From assembly GCF_014650595.1 (NCBI RefSeq), contig NZ_BMVG01000002.1, positions 1 through 64,000 of the forward strand: DNA of 64,000 bases. Reading direction: 5' to 3'. This document shows positions 8,471-16,894 of this stretch, piece by piece. Made by a program: the position numbers and the translations under genes. A model generated the notes under the pieces. The model did no database searches, was not told the origin of the DNA, and saw nothing but the letters and a program-made list of their open reading frames with translations. How positions within the stretch are numbered: position 1 is the first letter of the stretch; each line of letters starts with the position of its first letter. This DNA is from Streptomyces alanosinicus. Its GTDB lineage: Bacteria; Actinomycetota; Actinomycetes; Streptomycetales; Streptomycetaceae.

Positions 8471-8938
8471 GTAAGTCACCGCCCCTGGTGGGTAGTTCCG
8501 TTTTGCCCCCTGCGGTGTGCAGAGGTCAGGCCTCATTGTCGCCGACAACGCCGCCAACGTATGTCGACTTGACGTCATTGACTGGCGGGTTTCGTACGAA
8601 TAGCCCGCACGGTGACTCTGTGTATCACGGCAGGTCACGCCGGGCAACGAGGTCCGACCGGAACCCGTCATGTGGTTCTGTCGTTGTCCTCCTTCGCGGC
8701 CTGGCCCGGTTTCTGACGGCCGATCGGGTGACGAGTCGAGACGATGTTCTCATGGGCGGGGTACGCGAAATGGCCAAGGGCCCCGGCGTGCGTGCTCGGA
8801 GCCGGACAGGGAAAACGGGCCGCGGCCGGCTGCCGTGACCCGCTTTCCTTTCCGTGCCGCCGAGGGGACCCCACGTCCCCCTCCGTCAGGCGGCTCCCCG
8901 TGACCCGACGGGGTGGTCGTTCCGTATGTGCCGTGGGG
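8471..8938. other. Intergenic region upstream of the secretion-like operon
   Basis: No convincing gene is visible. The stretch holds the presumed promoter region of the six-gene minus-strand operon. A perfect 10-bp palindrome TTCGTACGAA at 8591-8600 is flanked by GCGGG and CCCGC arms, about 120 bases upstream of the first gene, and may be an operator. The right half (8680-8938) lies past the 3' end of the S53 peptidase gene; I see no clear terminator there. Confidence 0.5.
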
Positions 8939-10306
8939 TCAGCTCGCGCCGAAGGCGCTGGTGCCCTCCGGGGTGCCCCAGCCGGTCGGGCCGTCGTAGC
9001 CGGACCTGGCGGTGCAGAAGTACGACGTCGAGCAGGTGCCGTTGTTGCCGCTGGTGACGTCGTTCAGGGCGGAGGTGCCGGCCGCGTTGTAGGGGTACCG
9101 GGCCGGGTAGTCGCTGCTGCCCGGGGTGCCGGCGAGGGCGTAGACCGAGGCGATGAGGGGGGAGGAGGCGCTGGTGCCGCCGTAGGTGTTCCAGCCGGTG
9201 CCGTCGGAGCCGTAGGAGTCGTAGACGGAGACGCCGGTGGCCGGGTCGGCGACCGCCGAGACGTCGGCGATCATGCGCGTGGAGCAGCCGCTGTCGGTCT
9301 GCCAGCCGGGCTTGGCGTCGTAGGCGGAGCAGCCGGAGCCGGTGCCCTCGGTGCTGGAGGTCTTCCAGACGCTCTCGGTCCAGCCGCGGCTGTTGGAGGA
9401 GGTCTTCAGGGCGGTGCCGCCGACGGCGGTCACATACCGTGAGCCGGCCGGGTACTCGGCGCCGTAGGCCTCGTCGCCCGCGCTGGCGGTGATGGCGACG
9501 CCCGGGTGGTTGTAGTACTTGGAGTCGTACGACGTGTCGGCGGAGGACTCCGAGCCGCCGTAGCTGTTGGAGACGAACTTGGCGCCCAGCTTGACGGCCT
9601 CGTTCACCGCGGTGCCCAGGTTGGCGTCGCTCGCGGACGTCGCCTCGACCAGCAGGATGTTGCAGTTCGGGCAGGTCGCGCTGACCATGTCGAGGTCGAG
9701 GGACTCCTCGCCGGCCCAGCCGCTGTCGGCGGCGGGCAGGGAGGTGGTGGAGCCGGTCTGGGAGACCTTCTTGAAGCAGCCGTTGTCGGTGGTGCAGTCC
9801 GACAGGCCGTACTGCGACCGGTAGGTCGCGAGGTCGGCCTCGGCGTTCGGGTCGTCGTAGGCGTCGACGATGGCGACGGTCTCGCCCGAGCCGTTCGAGG
9901 CGGCGGCGTCGGCCAGGCCGTAGGCCGACTGGATGTCCGAGGGGCCGTAGCCGGTCGGGGAGTCGGCGGCGGCGTCCGGGCGGACGGTCTTGGGCGCGAT
10001 GCCCTTGAGCGCGGCCTGCTTCTCCATGAAGGCGGTGGTGCCGCCGGTGACCCGGAGGGCGTCGCAGGCGGCGTAGCCCTTCTTCGGGGTGGCGGCGCAC
10101 GCCTTCTCGTAGCGCACATGCGCCTTGGCGACCTGGGCGGCGACGGCCTTGGTGCTCACCTTGGGGCTCGTGGCCGCGGTGGCCGCGCCGGCGTGGGCGG
10201 CGGTGCCGAGTCCGGCGGCGACGAGTGCGGTGGTGCCGATGGCGACCGAGCTGATGCGGCGCCATCTACCACGTATGCGGGGAGAGTCGGGGGTGGTCGT
10301 ACGCAA
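8939..10306 (-). CDS. Secreted S53 (sedolisin-type) serine peptidase
   Basis: A 455-residue secreted peptidase. The TTG start is chosen because AGGAGG lies seven bases upstream of it. The twin-Arg/hydrophobic signal (RGRWRRISSVAIGTTALVAA, cleavage near AHAGAA) is followed by a propeptide-like segment. The S53 triad is visible: Glu and Asp in GEESLDLDMVSATCPNC, and the nucleophile in YGGTSASSPL near the C-terminus. Six or more Cys suggest disulfides outside the cell. No long pro-kumamolisin domain is seen, so this is a short-propeptide member. It is followed at the C-terminus by a calcium-site-like stretch (GYDGPTGWGTPEG). The neighbours (TetR/SDR) look unrelated. Confidence 0.88.
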   Translation of the reverse strand: MRTTTPDSPRIRGRWRRISSVAIGTTALVAAGLGTAAHAGAATAATSPKVSTKAVAAQVAKAHVRYEKACAATPKKGYAACDALRVTGGTTAFMEKQAALKGIAPKTVRPDAAADSPTGYGPSDIQSAYGLADAAASNGSGETVAIVDAYDDPNAEADLATYRSQYGLSDCTTDNGCFKKVSQTGSTTSLPAADSGWAGEESLDLDMVSATCPNCNILLVEATSASDANLGTAVNEAVKLGAKFVSNSYGGSESSADTSYDSKYYNHPGVAITASAGDEAYGAEYPAGSRYVTAVGGTALKTSSNSRGWTESVWKTSSTEGTGSGCSAYDAKPGWQTDSGCSTRMIADVSAVADPATGVSVYDSYGSDGTGWNTYGGTSASSPLIASVYALAGTPGSSDYPARYPYNAAGTSALNDVTSGNNGTCSTSYFCTARSGYDGPTGWGTPEGTSAFGAS

Positions 10307-10569
10307 GGTACAGCCTCCTGTGAGTGGTGGACAGAGGCCTGCGGGTGTGGGGGTTCCACCGGTGGGGTGACTGGTGGGGGCGGCGGCCCGCGACGACCAT
10401 CGCTTGTTGAGTACGCGACAACAAGAGGCTTGTGGAATCCTGACTGCCGCGTTACTCAAGGAGGTTGGCCGCTTACCGGTCGATGGCACTGTGCTGGAGC
10501 TGTGCTGGGCGCCGCTTGACCTGGCACACAGGCTTCCCGCACGGGCTTCCGCGCAGGCCCGCGCGGGTG

Positions 10570-11193
10570 TCAGCGCGGCTTGAGGCCGTGCAGCAGCAGC
10601 CGGACGTGTTCGTCCAGGCCGCCGATGGCGTCCTCGGCGTCCAGCGCGCAGCTGGCGATGAGGGCGGCGAGGCCGTGCAGGCTCGCGGCGGCGACCATCG
10701 TGATCCGCTCGGGGTCGCCCGCGACGATCTCGCCCCGCTCCTGGGCGTCCGCGACCATCCGGGTGAGGGAGCCCAGGGACTCGTCGACGGCCCCGGCGAG
10801 CTGGGCGGAGCTGTCGGGGTCGTGCTTGCGGGCGAACATCAGCTCCAGCAGCTCGGGGTTGTCCACGGCGAAGCCGAGGTAGGCCCGTGCGAGCGCCGTC
10901 ATCCGCTCCTCGACGGACTGGCCGGGGGGCTCGACCGCGGCGGCCAGGGCCTGGTTGAGGCGCTCGTACCCGTCCAGGGCGAGGGCGTCCATCAGGGCCT
11001 GCTTGTCCTTGAAGTGCCGGCCGGGCGCCGCGTGGCTCACGCCGATGTCCCGGGCCAGTTCGCGCAGCGAGAGCGCGCCGACCCCCTTCTCCCGCAGGGT
11101 GCGCTCGGCGCTCTTGAGCAGGGCGGCGCGCAGGTCTCCGTGGTGGTAGGGGCGATTCGCGGAGGAGGAGGGCAGGCGCGGCATGTGCACCAT
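10570..11193 (-). CDS. TetR-family transcriptional regulator
   Basis: A 207-residue TetR repressor. The N-terminal helix-turn-helix covers about residues 16-62 (YHHGDLRAALLKSAERTLRE, then LSLRELARDIGVSHAAPGRHF), with the TetR recognition-helix pattern including Phe/Lys before DKQALM. The C-terminal helices (about 85-205) form the ligand and dimer domain. It is divergent from the short-chain dehydrogenase gene 53 bases away, and a dyad overlapping that gene's -35 element is a natural operator. The expected regulation is repression of both genes, relieved by a small molecule related to the dehydrogenase substrate; the ligand is unknown. A second ATG at codon 4 is equally possible. Confidence 0.9.
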   Translation of the reverse strand: MVHMPRLPSSSANRPYHHGDLRAALLKSAERTLREKGVGALSLRELARDIGVSHAAPGRHFKDKQALMDALALDGYERLNQALAAAVEPPGQSVEERMTALARAYLGFAVDNPELLELMFARKHDPDSSAQLAGAVDESLGSLTRMVADAQERGEIVAGDPERITMVAAASLHGLAALIASCALDAEDAIGGLDEHVRLLLHGLKPR

Positions 11194-11206
11194 CGTAACG
11201 GGATGT

Positions 11207-11240
11207 TGTCATTGACAGCTTTGTTGTCGATGTCTACATT
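11207..11240 (+). promoter_or_regulatory. Promoter with dyad operator for the dehydrogenase gene
   Basis: A near-consensus promoter: TTGACA at 11212-11217, exactly 17 bases, then TACATT at 11235-11240. The -35 element is embedded in a perfect 11-bp palindrome TGTCATTGACA (11207-11217), the expected place for the divergent TetR to block RNA polymerase. The predicted start of transcription falls on or next to the ATG at 11247, so the mRNA is probably leaderless. Confidence 0.75.
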
Positions 11241-11246
11241 CGGGGT

Positions 11247-12152
11247 ATGGCTGATACGACGAAGAAGTGGAACGCGACCCACCTGCCCGACCTCTCCGGC
11301 CGTACGGCCGTGATCACCGGTGCCAACAGCGGCCTCGGCCTCGTCACGGCGCAGGCGCTGGCTCGGGCCGGAGCGCATGTGGTGTTCGCCGTACGGGATC
11401 TCGCGCGGGGCGGTGCCGCCGCGGCGAAGGCGGGCGGCAGCACCGAGGTGCGCCGCCTGGATCTGGCCGACCTGGACTCGGTGCGGGAGTTCGCGGCGGC
11501 CTGGGACCGCCCGCTGGACCTGCTGATCAACAACGCGGGCGTGATGATGCTGCCGGAGCAGCGCACCAGGCAGGGCTTCGAGATGCAGTTCGGCACGAAC
11601 CACCTCGGGCACTTCGCGCTGACCAACCTGCTGCTGCCGCATGTCACCGACCGGGTGGTGACCGTCTCCTCCGGCCTCCACCGCGGGGGCGACGGAGTGA
11701 TCCACTTCGAGGACGTCAACCTGCGCGGCCGCTACACCCCGACCCGTGCCTACGCCCAGTCGAAGCTGGCCAACCTCCTGTTCACCCTGGAGCTGCAGCG
11801 CCGTCTGGCCGAGGCCGGATCCCCCGTCCGGGCGCTCGCCGCCCACCCCGGCTACGCGGCCACCAACCTCCAGAGCCACCATGCGAACCCGCTGGCCAGG
11901 GCCTTCATGTCGGTCGGCAACAAGGTCTTCGCGCAGAGCGACCAGGCCGGCGCCCTGCCCACTCTCTACGCCGCGAGCCAGGACCTGCCCGGCGCGTCCT
12001 ACGTCGGCCCCGACGGCCTCGGCGAGATGCGCGGCGCGCCCGCGCTGGTCGGGCGCAGCGCGGCGGCCAGCGACCCGGCGGCGGCCCGCCGGCTGTGGAC
12101 CCTGTCGGAGGAACTGACCGGGGTGACCTGGCCGCTGAAGCCCGTCGCCTGA
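11247..12152 (+). CDS. Short-chain dehydrogenase/reductase
   Basis: A 301-residue classical-type SDR, an NAD(P)-dependent oxidoreductase. The Rossmann glycine motif TGANSGLG is at residues 24-31, the NNAG motif at about 92-95 (LLINNAGVMML), and the catalytic Ser plus Tyr-x-x-x-Lys in VTVSSGLH and YAQSKLANLLF. The sequence resembles the retinol dehydrogenase/WW-domain-oxidoreductase-like group common in Streptomyces. There is no Shine-Dalgarno sequence ahead of the ATG, which fits the leaderless transcript predicted from the promoter. It is probably controlled by the divergent TetR protein. The substrate is unknown; these enzymes act on lipophilic aldehydes, ketones or alcohols. Confidence 0.92.
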   Translation: MADTTKKWNATHLPDLSGRTAVITGANSGLGLVTAQALARAGAHVVFAVRDLARGGAAAAKAGGSTEVRRLDLADLDSVREFAAAWDRPLDLLINNAGVMMLPEQRTRQGFEMQFGTNHLGHFALTNLLLPHVTDRVVTVSSGLHRGGDGVIHFEDVNLRGRYTPTRAYAQSKLANLLFTLELQRRLAEAGSPVRALAAHPGYAATNLQSHHANPLARAFMSVGNKVFAQSDQAGALPTLYAASQDLPGASYVGPDGLGEMRGAPALVGRSAAASDPAAARRLWTLSEELTGVTWPLKPVA

Positions 12153-12365
12153 CCCATTCCTGTGCCCCCTCCCCTGACCACCCCTCCTCTGACCTATTCC
12201 TGCGAGCGGATTGACAGATGAGTGACGTAATGTGATCGTACCTGTTCGGAACGTGAAGGTGGCTCCTCTTGGGCGGCACGCTCGACGGCCGCTGGGAGGT
12301 TTCACAGGAAAATCTCAGTGAAGTCGGAGCGGGATTCTCACCTTCGTGGGACAGAGTGAGGACTG

Positions 12366-13136
12366 ATGGAGCGCATCTCACGCATCTCGGTCACCTCGCG
12401 TCCCGCGTTGCTCGCAGCGGTGGTGATGCTCGCCCTGACGTCGGCGTCCGTCGCGGCCGCCGACGACGGGCCGGGGCCCTTCGGGGTCACCGCCGACGTC
12501 GTCCCGAACCGGCAGACGGTCCGGGTCGGCGCGCTGTTCGGCGCGGACCGCTCCGGCGACCTCGCCGAGGGGCACTTCTGCACGGCCTCGGTCGTGCACA
12601 GCCCCCGGGGCGACCTCATCGCCACCGCCGCGCACTGTGTGAGCGACCCCGACAGCGACCTGGTGTTCGTGCCGGGCTACCGGGACGGGAAGGCGCCGTA
12701 CGGGGAGTGGAAGCTCGGGCACCGCTATCTGCCCGACGGGTGGTCCAAGGACCAGGACGAGGACAGCGATCTGGCGTTCGCCACCGTCGACGACCAGGGC
12801 GGCAAGCCGATCGAGGACGTCGTCGGAGCCAACCGGTTCACGCCCGGCACGACCACCGGTGCCACCGCCGTGACCGTCATCGGCTACCCCGACTCCCGTG
12901 AGGTGCCGATCAGCTGCACCAACAAGCCGACCGCGCACAGCAGCACCCAGCAGCGCATCGACTGCCCCGCCTTCACCAGCGGCACCAGCGGCAGCCCCTG
13001 GATCAACGGCGACGGCCAGGTGGTCGGCATCCTCGGCGGGCACGAGGAGGGCGGCTCGACCGACGACGTGTCCTACAGCGTGATGCTCGGCAGCGCGGCG
13101 GCCGAGCTGTACAAGGACGCGGCCGGCGATCCCTGA
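12366..13136 (+). CDS. Secreted trypsin-like serine protease
   Basis: A 256-residue exported serine protease of the chymotrypsin fold. The signal peptide (residues 1-32, hydrophobic LLAAVVMLALTSASVAAA) is followed by the mature enzyme. The triad is seen at His90 in ATAAHC, Asp135 in DEDSDLAFATV and Ser210 in SGTSGSPW; paired Cys residues (72/91 and 184/200 by position) suggest disulfides. The Asp comes in a DSDLAF context like V8/glutamyl endopeptidases as well as streptogrisins, so specificity is open. A -35-like TTGACA lies at 12211, about 150 bases upstream, with only a weak -10 after it. The kinase gene follows 42 bases later, perhaps on the same transcript. Confidence 0.88.
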   Translation: MERISRISVTSRPALLAAVVMLALTSASVAAADDGPGPFGVTADVVPNRQTVRVGALFGADRSGDLAEGHFCTASVVHSPRGDLIATAAHCVSDPDSDLVFVPGYRDGKAPYGEWKLGHRYLPDGWSKDQDEDSDLAFATVDDQGGKPIEDVVGANRFTPGTTTGATAVTVIGYPDSREVPISCTNKPTAHSSTQQRIDCPAFTSGTSGSPWINGDGQVVGILGGHEEGGSTDDVSYSVMLGSAAAELYKDAAGDP

Positions 13137-13178
13137 CCGTCCCGGACCCTCAACTGATCTTCGTGGCAAGGTGGGTCC

Positions 13179-14903
13179 GTGGATGCGCTCAAGCCTTCGG
13201 ACCCGCCGTACATAGGCACGTACACGCTGCTCGCCCGGCTGGGGGCGGGTGGGATGGGACAGGTCTATCTGGGGCGTTCGCCCGGCGGCCGGCTCGTCGC
13301 CATCAAGGTGATCCGGGACGAGATCACCGACCATCCCGAGGCACTCGCCCGGTTCCGGCGCGAGGTGGAGACGGCCCGGGCGGTGCGGAGCGCGTTCACG
13401 GCCAACCTCATTGACGCCTCGTTGGAGCACGCGCCCTACTGGCTGGCCACCGAGTACGTCACCGGGCCCACCCTCGCCCAGGCCGTCGCCGAACACGGCC
13501 CGCTGCCCGCGGAGACCTGCCGCGCCCTGTTCGCCGCCCTCGCCGAGGGCCTCGCCGCGGTCCACGCCCAGGGCGTCACCCACCGGGACCTGAAACCGCA
13601 GAACGTCATCCTCTCCCCGCAGGGCCCGCTGCTCATCGACTTCGGTATCGCCCGCGCGGCCGAGGACACGGCCCTGACACAGACCGGGTTCACCCCGGGT
13701 ACGCCCGGGTTCACTGCGCCGGAAGTGCTGGTCCGCAATCAGGTGGGCCCGAGCGCCGATGTGTTCGCGCTGGGCGCGACCATGGCCTACGCTGGCACCG
13801 GACGCCCCCCGTTCGGGTCCGGCGCGGCGCACGCCGTCTCGTACCGGGCCGTGCACGAGGAGATCGATGTCGCCGGCGTGGAGCCGGGCCTGACCGCGCT
13901 GATCCAGGACTGTGTCGCGAAGGGCCCCGCCGGGCGGCCCGCGCTCGACGCGGTCATCGTCCGGTGCTCGGTGACCTCCTCGCTGGCGGCGGATCCGGGC
14001 TATGCGCGGCTCGTCGCCGGCCACGAGCGTCCGCCCTCGGACCTCGCGGCCGCCGTGGCGGCCGGCCTGGCTCCGCCGGTACCGGCCCAGCCGCCGACGG
14101 CGGGTCCCGGGTACGTCCAAACGGTCGGGGCCCGGGCCCATGTTCCGACGCTCGCGCCGGCGGCGCCGCCCACCGTGCCCGTGCGCGCGCGTTCCGGGCG
14201 TACACGCTGGGTCGTGGGCATCTCGGCCGCGGCGGTCGTCGGGGTGGCCTCCGCCGTGGCCCTGCGGGCGCTGCAGGATGGCGGACAGGGCGGGAGCACC
14301 GCACCGCCCGCCTCCGCGTCCGCGAGCACCGCCGCGCACAGGGTGCCCGCCTACATCGAGGACAACAGGGTCTCGAACGACTCCTGGCGGCTGTCGACCA
14401 AGCCGGACGAACGCGCTCACGGCATCGGCCAGTGCGGTGTGACAGGCGGCGTGAACCCGCCCGACATGCTGCTGACGAGTGTCAACTCCGTCGAGGACCC
14501 CGAGTCCGGGTACATCAGCGAGAAGGCGAAGATCTCCTTCCGCTTCCAGAAGGTGAGCTACTCGCGGACGAGGCCCGCGCCGTACTACGTGTCGGTGGGG
14601 GTCAGACCGCCGCACGACATCGACAACAGCACGGGCAGGCCGTACGACTTGATGGGGCCGGACAAGTCCGTCGGCTACACCAGCAAGCCCGTCGACATCA
14701 ACAAGTACTGGAAGGACGGCGGGGGGTTCATCGAGCTGACGTACCCGGACGACTTCCAGCACCACGTCGAGGGCCACACCGCGCCCGGGATCCCTGTGAG
14801 GAACGATCCCGGTGACTGGACCGCGGTCTTCTACCACGTCAAGAACAGCCCCACCGACTACGACAGCTTCGGCTGCACGGGCTTCCACGTTCCGGGCCGG
14901 TAG
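13179..14903 (+). CDS. Membrane Ser/Thr protein kinase
   Basis: A 574-residue Hanks-type kinase from a GTG start. The kinase domain spans about residues 14-268: glycine loop LGAGGMGQVY (21-30), Lys43 in VAIKVI, catalytic HRDLKPQN (136-143, Asp137), DFG at 154-156 and the activation segment ending APE (180-182). A Pro/Ala linker leads to one transmembrane helix (344-364), then a roughly 200-residue extracytoplasmic domain with two Cys (GQCGV and FGCTG). There are no PASTA repeats; the outer domain is not one I recognise. It probably senses an external signal and phosphorylates cytoplasmic targets. The cell-wall hydrolase and PAP2 genes downstream suggest an envelope link, which is inference. 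Confidence 0.9.
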   Translation: MDALKPSDPPYIGTYTLLARLGAGGMGQVYLGRSPGGRLVAIKVIRDEITDHPEALARFRREVETARAVRSAFTANLIDASLEHAPYWLATEYVTGPTLAQAVAEHGPLPAETCRALFAALAEGLAAVHAQGVTHRDLKPQNVILSPQGPLLIDFGIARAAEDTALTQTGFTPGTPGFTAPEVLVRNQVGPSADVFALGATMAYAGTGRPPFGSGAAHAVSYRAVHEEIDVAGVEPGLTALIQDCVAKGPAGRPALDAVIVRCSVTSSLAADPGYARLVAGHERPPSDLAAAVAAGLAPPVPAQPPTAGPGYVQTVGARAHVPTLAPAAPPTVPVRARSGRTRWVVGISAAAVVGVASAVALRALQDGGQGGSTAPPASASASTAAHRVPAYIEDNRVSNDSWRLSTKPDERAHGIGQCGVTGGVNPPDMLLTSVNSVEDPESGYISEKAKISFRFQKVSYSRTRPAPYYVSVGVRPPHDIDNSTGRPYDLMGPDKSVGYTSKPVDINKYWKDGGGFIELTYPDDFQHHVEGHTAPGIPVRNDPGDWTAVFYHVKNSPTDYDSFGCTGFHVPGR

Positions 14904-15002
14904 GCCGCACGAGCGTCACGAATGGGCCGAAATGTTGGCCTCGGGAACAGACGTGCTGCCAAAGTGGCCTTGAACACGCCCCGCATGGGGGAGGGTTGGG
15001 TC

Positions 15003-16004
15003 GTGCGCAAAGTGTGGGTGGTGGGTGGCGTCGCGGTCGGGCTCGGCCTGAGCTTCGTCATGCTGCTCGTCGTCGGGGTCTATGTCGTCGCCGGGAACCT
15101 CGTCAACGGCGTCGGCTCGGGGAGCGTGGGACTGGCCAAGGGGGCCGTCCCGACGGCGTACAAGACGCTCGTGCAGAGGTGGGGCAACCTGTGCGCGGCC
15201 CTCAACCCAGCGCTGCTGGCCGCCCAGTTGTACCAGGAGAGCGGTTTCAACCCGAACGCGGTGAGCCCGGCGAAGGCGGAGGGGATCGCGCAGTTCATCC
15301 CCGGCACCTGGGCGACGCACGGAGTCGACGGCAATGGCGACGGCGTCCGTAACGTCTGGGACCCGAATGACGCGATTCCATCGGCCGCGGCGTACGACTG
15401 CGAACTCGCGAAGTATGTCAAGAGCGTGCCCGGGAACATCTCGGACAACATGCTCGCCGCCTACAACGCGGGCGCGGACTCGGTGATCAAGTACGGAGGC
15501 GTGCCTCCCTACAGCGAGACCCAGAACTACGTGCGGACGATCACGACTCTGGAGAAGAGCTTCGCCGCCCCGGAGACCCGCGTCGACCCCACCCAACAGG
15601 CCGCCGGTGCCATCGGGTTCGCGCAGAGCAAGCTGGGGACGCCCTATCTGTGGGGTGGGGAGGGGACCGCCGAGCAGGGGGGGCGGTTCGACTGTTCGGG
15701 GTTGACGCAGGCCGCGTACGCCAGGGTCGGGATCACTCTGCCGCGGGTGGCCAACGACCAGTACAACGCCGGCCCGCATCCCTCACGGGACCAGCTTCTC
15801 CCCGGTGACCTGGTGTTCTTCTCCACCGACCTCGGCGATTCGCGGGCCATCCACCACGTGGGTATCTACGTCGGCGGCGGCTACATGATCGACGCACCGC
15901 GCACCGGGGCCGTCATCCGGTTCGACCCCATCGACGTCCCCGACTACTTCGGTGCCACCCGTGTCACCGCGGATGGCGCGAAAGCACTCCCCACGGCGGT
16001 TTGA
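15003..16004 (+). CDS. Bifunctional cell-wall hydrolase: lytic transglycosylase plus NlpC/P60
   Basis: A 333-residue exported or membrane-anchored peptidoglycan hydrolase with two catalytic modules. The N-terminal hydrophobic segment (KVWVVGGVAVGLGLSFVMLL) is a signal-anchor. The SLT-like domain (about 50-170) has its catalytic Glu in QLYQESGFNP and the AEGIAQFIPGTW motif. The NlpC/P60 domain (about 205-325) has the Cys in RFDCSGLTQAAY and the His in IHHVGIYVGGGYMIDAP. The first module would cut glycan strands and the second stem peptides. The GTG start is preferred because GGGGGAGG lies seven bases upstream; an in-frame ATG at 14985 or 14922 would add 6 or 27 residues. Similar enzymes are also found in conjugative elements. 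Confidence 0.87.
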   Translation: MRKVWVVGGVAVGLGLSFVMLLVVGVYVVAGNLVNGVGSGSVGLAKGAVPTAYKTLVQRWGNLCAALNPALLAAQLYQESGFNPNAVSPAKAEGIAQFIPGTWATHGVDGNGDGVRNVWDPNDAIPSAAAYDCELAKYVKSVPGNISDNMLAAYNAGADSVIKYGGVPPYSETQNYVRTITTLEKSFAAPETRVDPTQQAAGAIGFAQSKLGTPYLWGGEGTAEQGGRFDCSGLTQAAYARVGITLPRVANDQYNAGPHPSRDQLLPGDLVFFSTDLGDSRAIHHVGIYVGGGYMIDAPRTGAVIRFDPIDVPDYFGATRVTADGAKALPTAV

Positions 16005-16177
16005 GCGGGTGTGCACCGTGCGTGAACCACCCCCCTGAGCTGCGATGATGAGTCTCTCTTCGATAACGTCTGGGTGATCATTCAGTAGAGAGTGGAACGT
16101 ATTGATGGGGGTCATGCGTTCCTGTTGACGTACGCACACGAGGTGCGTCCGGCAGACGACGAAGGGGCCGCAGCACC

Positions 16178-16882
16178 ATGGCTGTACTCGCCGAATCCGG
16201 ATCGAACCCCGACGTCGAACTGCTCTACGACATCAATGGCCTGGCCAAGCACGCCCCGCACTGGTTCGACCGGACCATGGAGTTCGTGGGTGAGTACGGC
16301 CTGCTGCTCGCCCTGGTCCTGCTGGTGCTGTGGTGCTGGTGGTCCGTGCGGCGCCGGGGCGGCGAGGACGCGGCGTCCTCCGTCGCCGCGCTGGTGTGGG
16401 CCCCCCTCGCGGCCGGCATCGCCGTGCTGGTCAACATTCCGATCCGCGGCTTCGTGGAGCGCCCCCGCCCCTTCGTCGACCACCAGGGGCTGGACGTCCT
16501 CATCACCGGCAAGACCGACTTCTCCTTCGTCAGCGACCACGCGACCGTCACCATGGCGCTCGGGGTGGGCCTCTTCGTCGCCAACCGCCGCTTCGGTGTC
16601 GCGGGCATCGGCCTCGCGCTGCTGGAGGGGTTCTGCCGGGTCTATATGGGAGTGCACTATCCGACGGACGTCGTCGGCGGCTTCGCGCTCGGTACGGCGG
16701 TCGCCCTGCTGCTGTCCCCGCTGGCCATGGCGCTGCTCACGCCGCTGATGAGAGCGGTCGAGAAGGCGCCGGGGGCGGGGTGGCTCGTACGGACGCGATC
16801 GGCGGGCGGGGCGCCCGAGGGCGCGCTGCTCCCCGGCGCCCGCACGCCGGCGACGTCGGAGGAGCGGGACCTGGCGGCGTAG
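16178..16882 (+). CDS. PAP2-family membrane phosphatase
   Basis: A 234-residue polytopic PAP2 enzyme. The phosphatase signature is present in its three parts: RGFVERPRP (C1, with Arg in place of the usual first Lys), FVSDHATVTMA (C2, catalytic His) and CRVYMGVHYPTDVVGG (C3, catalytic His and Asp). Four or more transmembrane helices surround them. Members dephosphorylate undecaprenyl diphosphate, phosphatidylglycerol phosphate or phosphatidic acid at the outer membrane face. Next to a cell-wall hydrolase and a membrane kinase, a role in the lipid carrier cycle is plausible but not shown. The last 45 residues are Ala/Arg-rich and probably disordered. Confidence 0.88.
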   Translation: MAVLAESGSNPDVELLYDINGLAKHAPHWFDRTMEFVGEYGLLLALVLLVLWCWWSVRRRGGEDAASSVAALVWAPLAAGIAVLVNIPIRGFVERPRPFVDHQGLDVLITGKTDFSFVSDHATVTMALGVGLFVANRRFGVAGIGLALLEGFCRVYMGVHYPTDVVGGFALGTAVALLLSPLAMALLTPLMRAVEKAPGAGWLVRTRSAGGAPEGALLPGARTPATSEERDLAA

Positions 16883-16894
16883 CCTGCCCGGGTC

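Noticed and set aside
10307..11212. In-frame extension of the S53 peptidase gene upstream through the TetR gene
   Set aside because: The extended part is the antiparallel-frame shadow of TetR; the TTG at 10306 has AGGAGG at correct spacing and is followed by a proper signal peptide.
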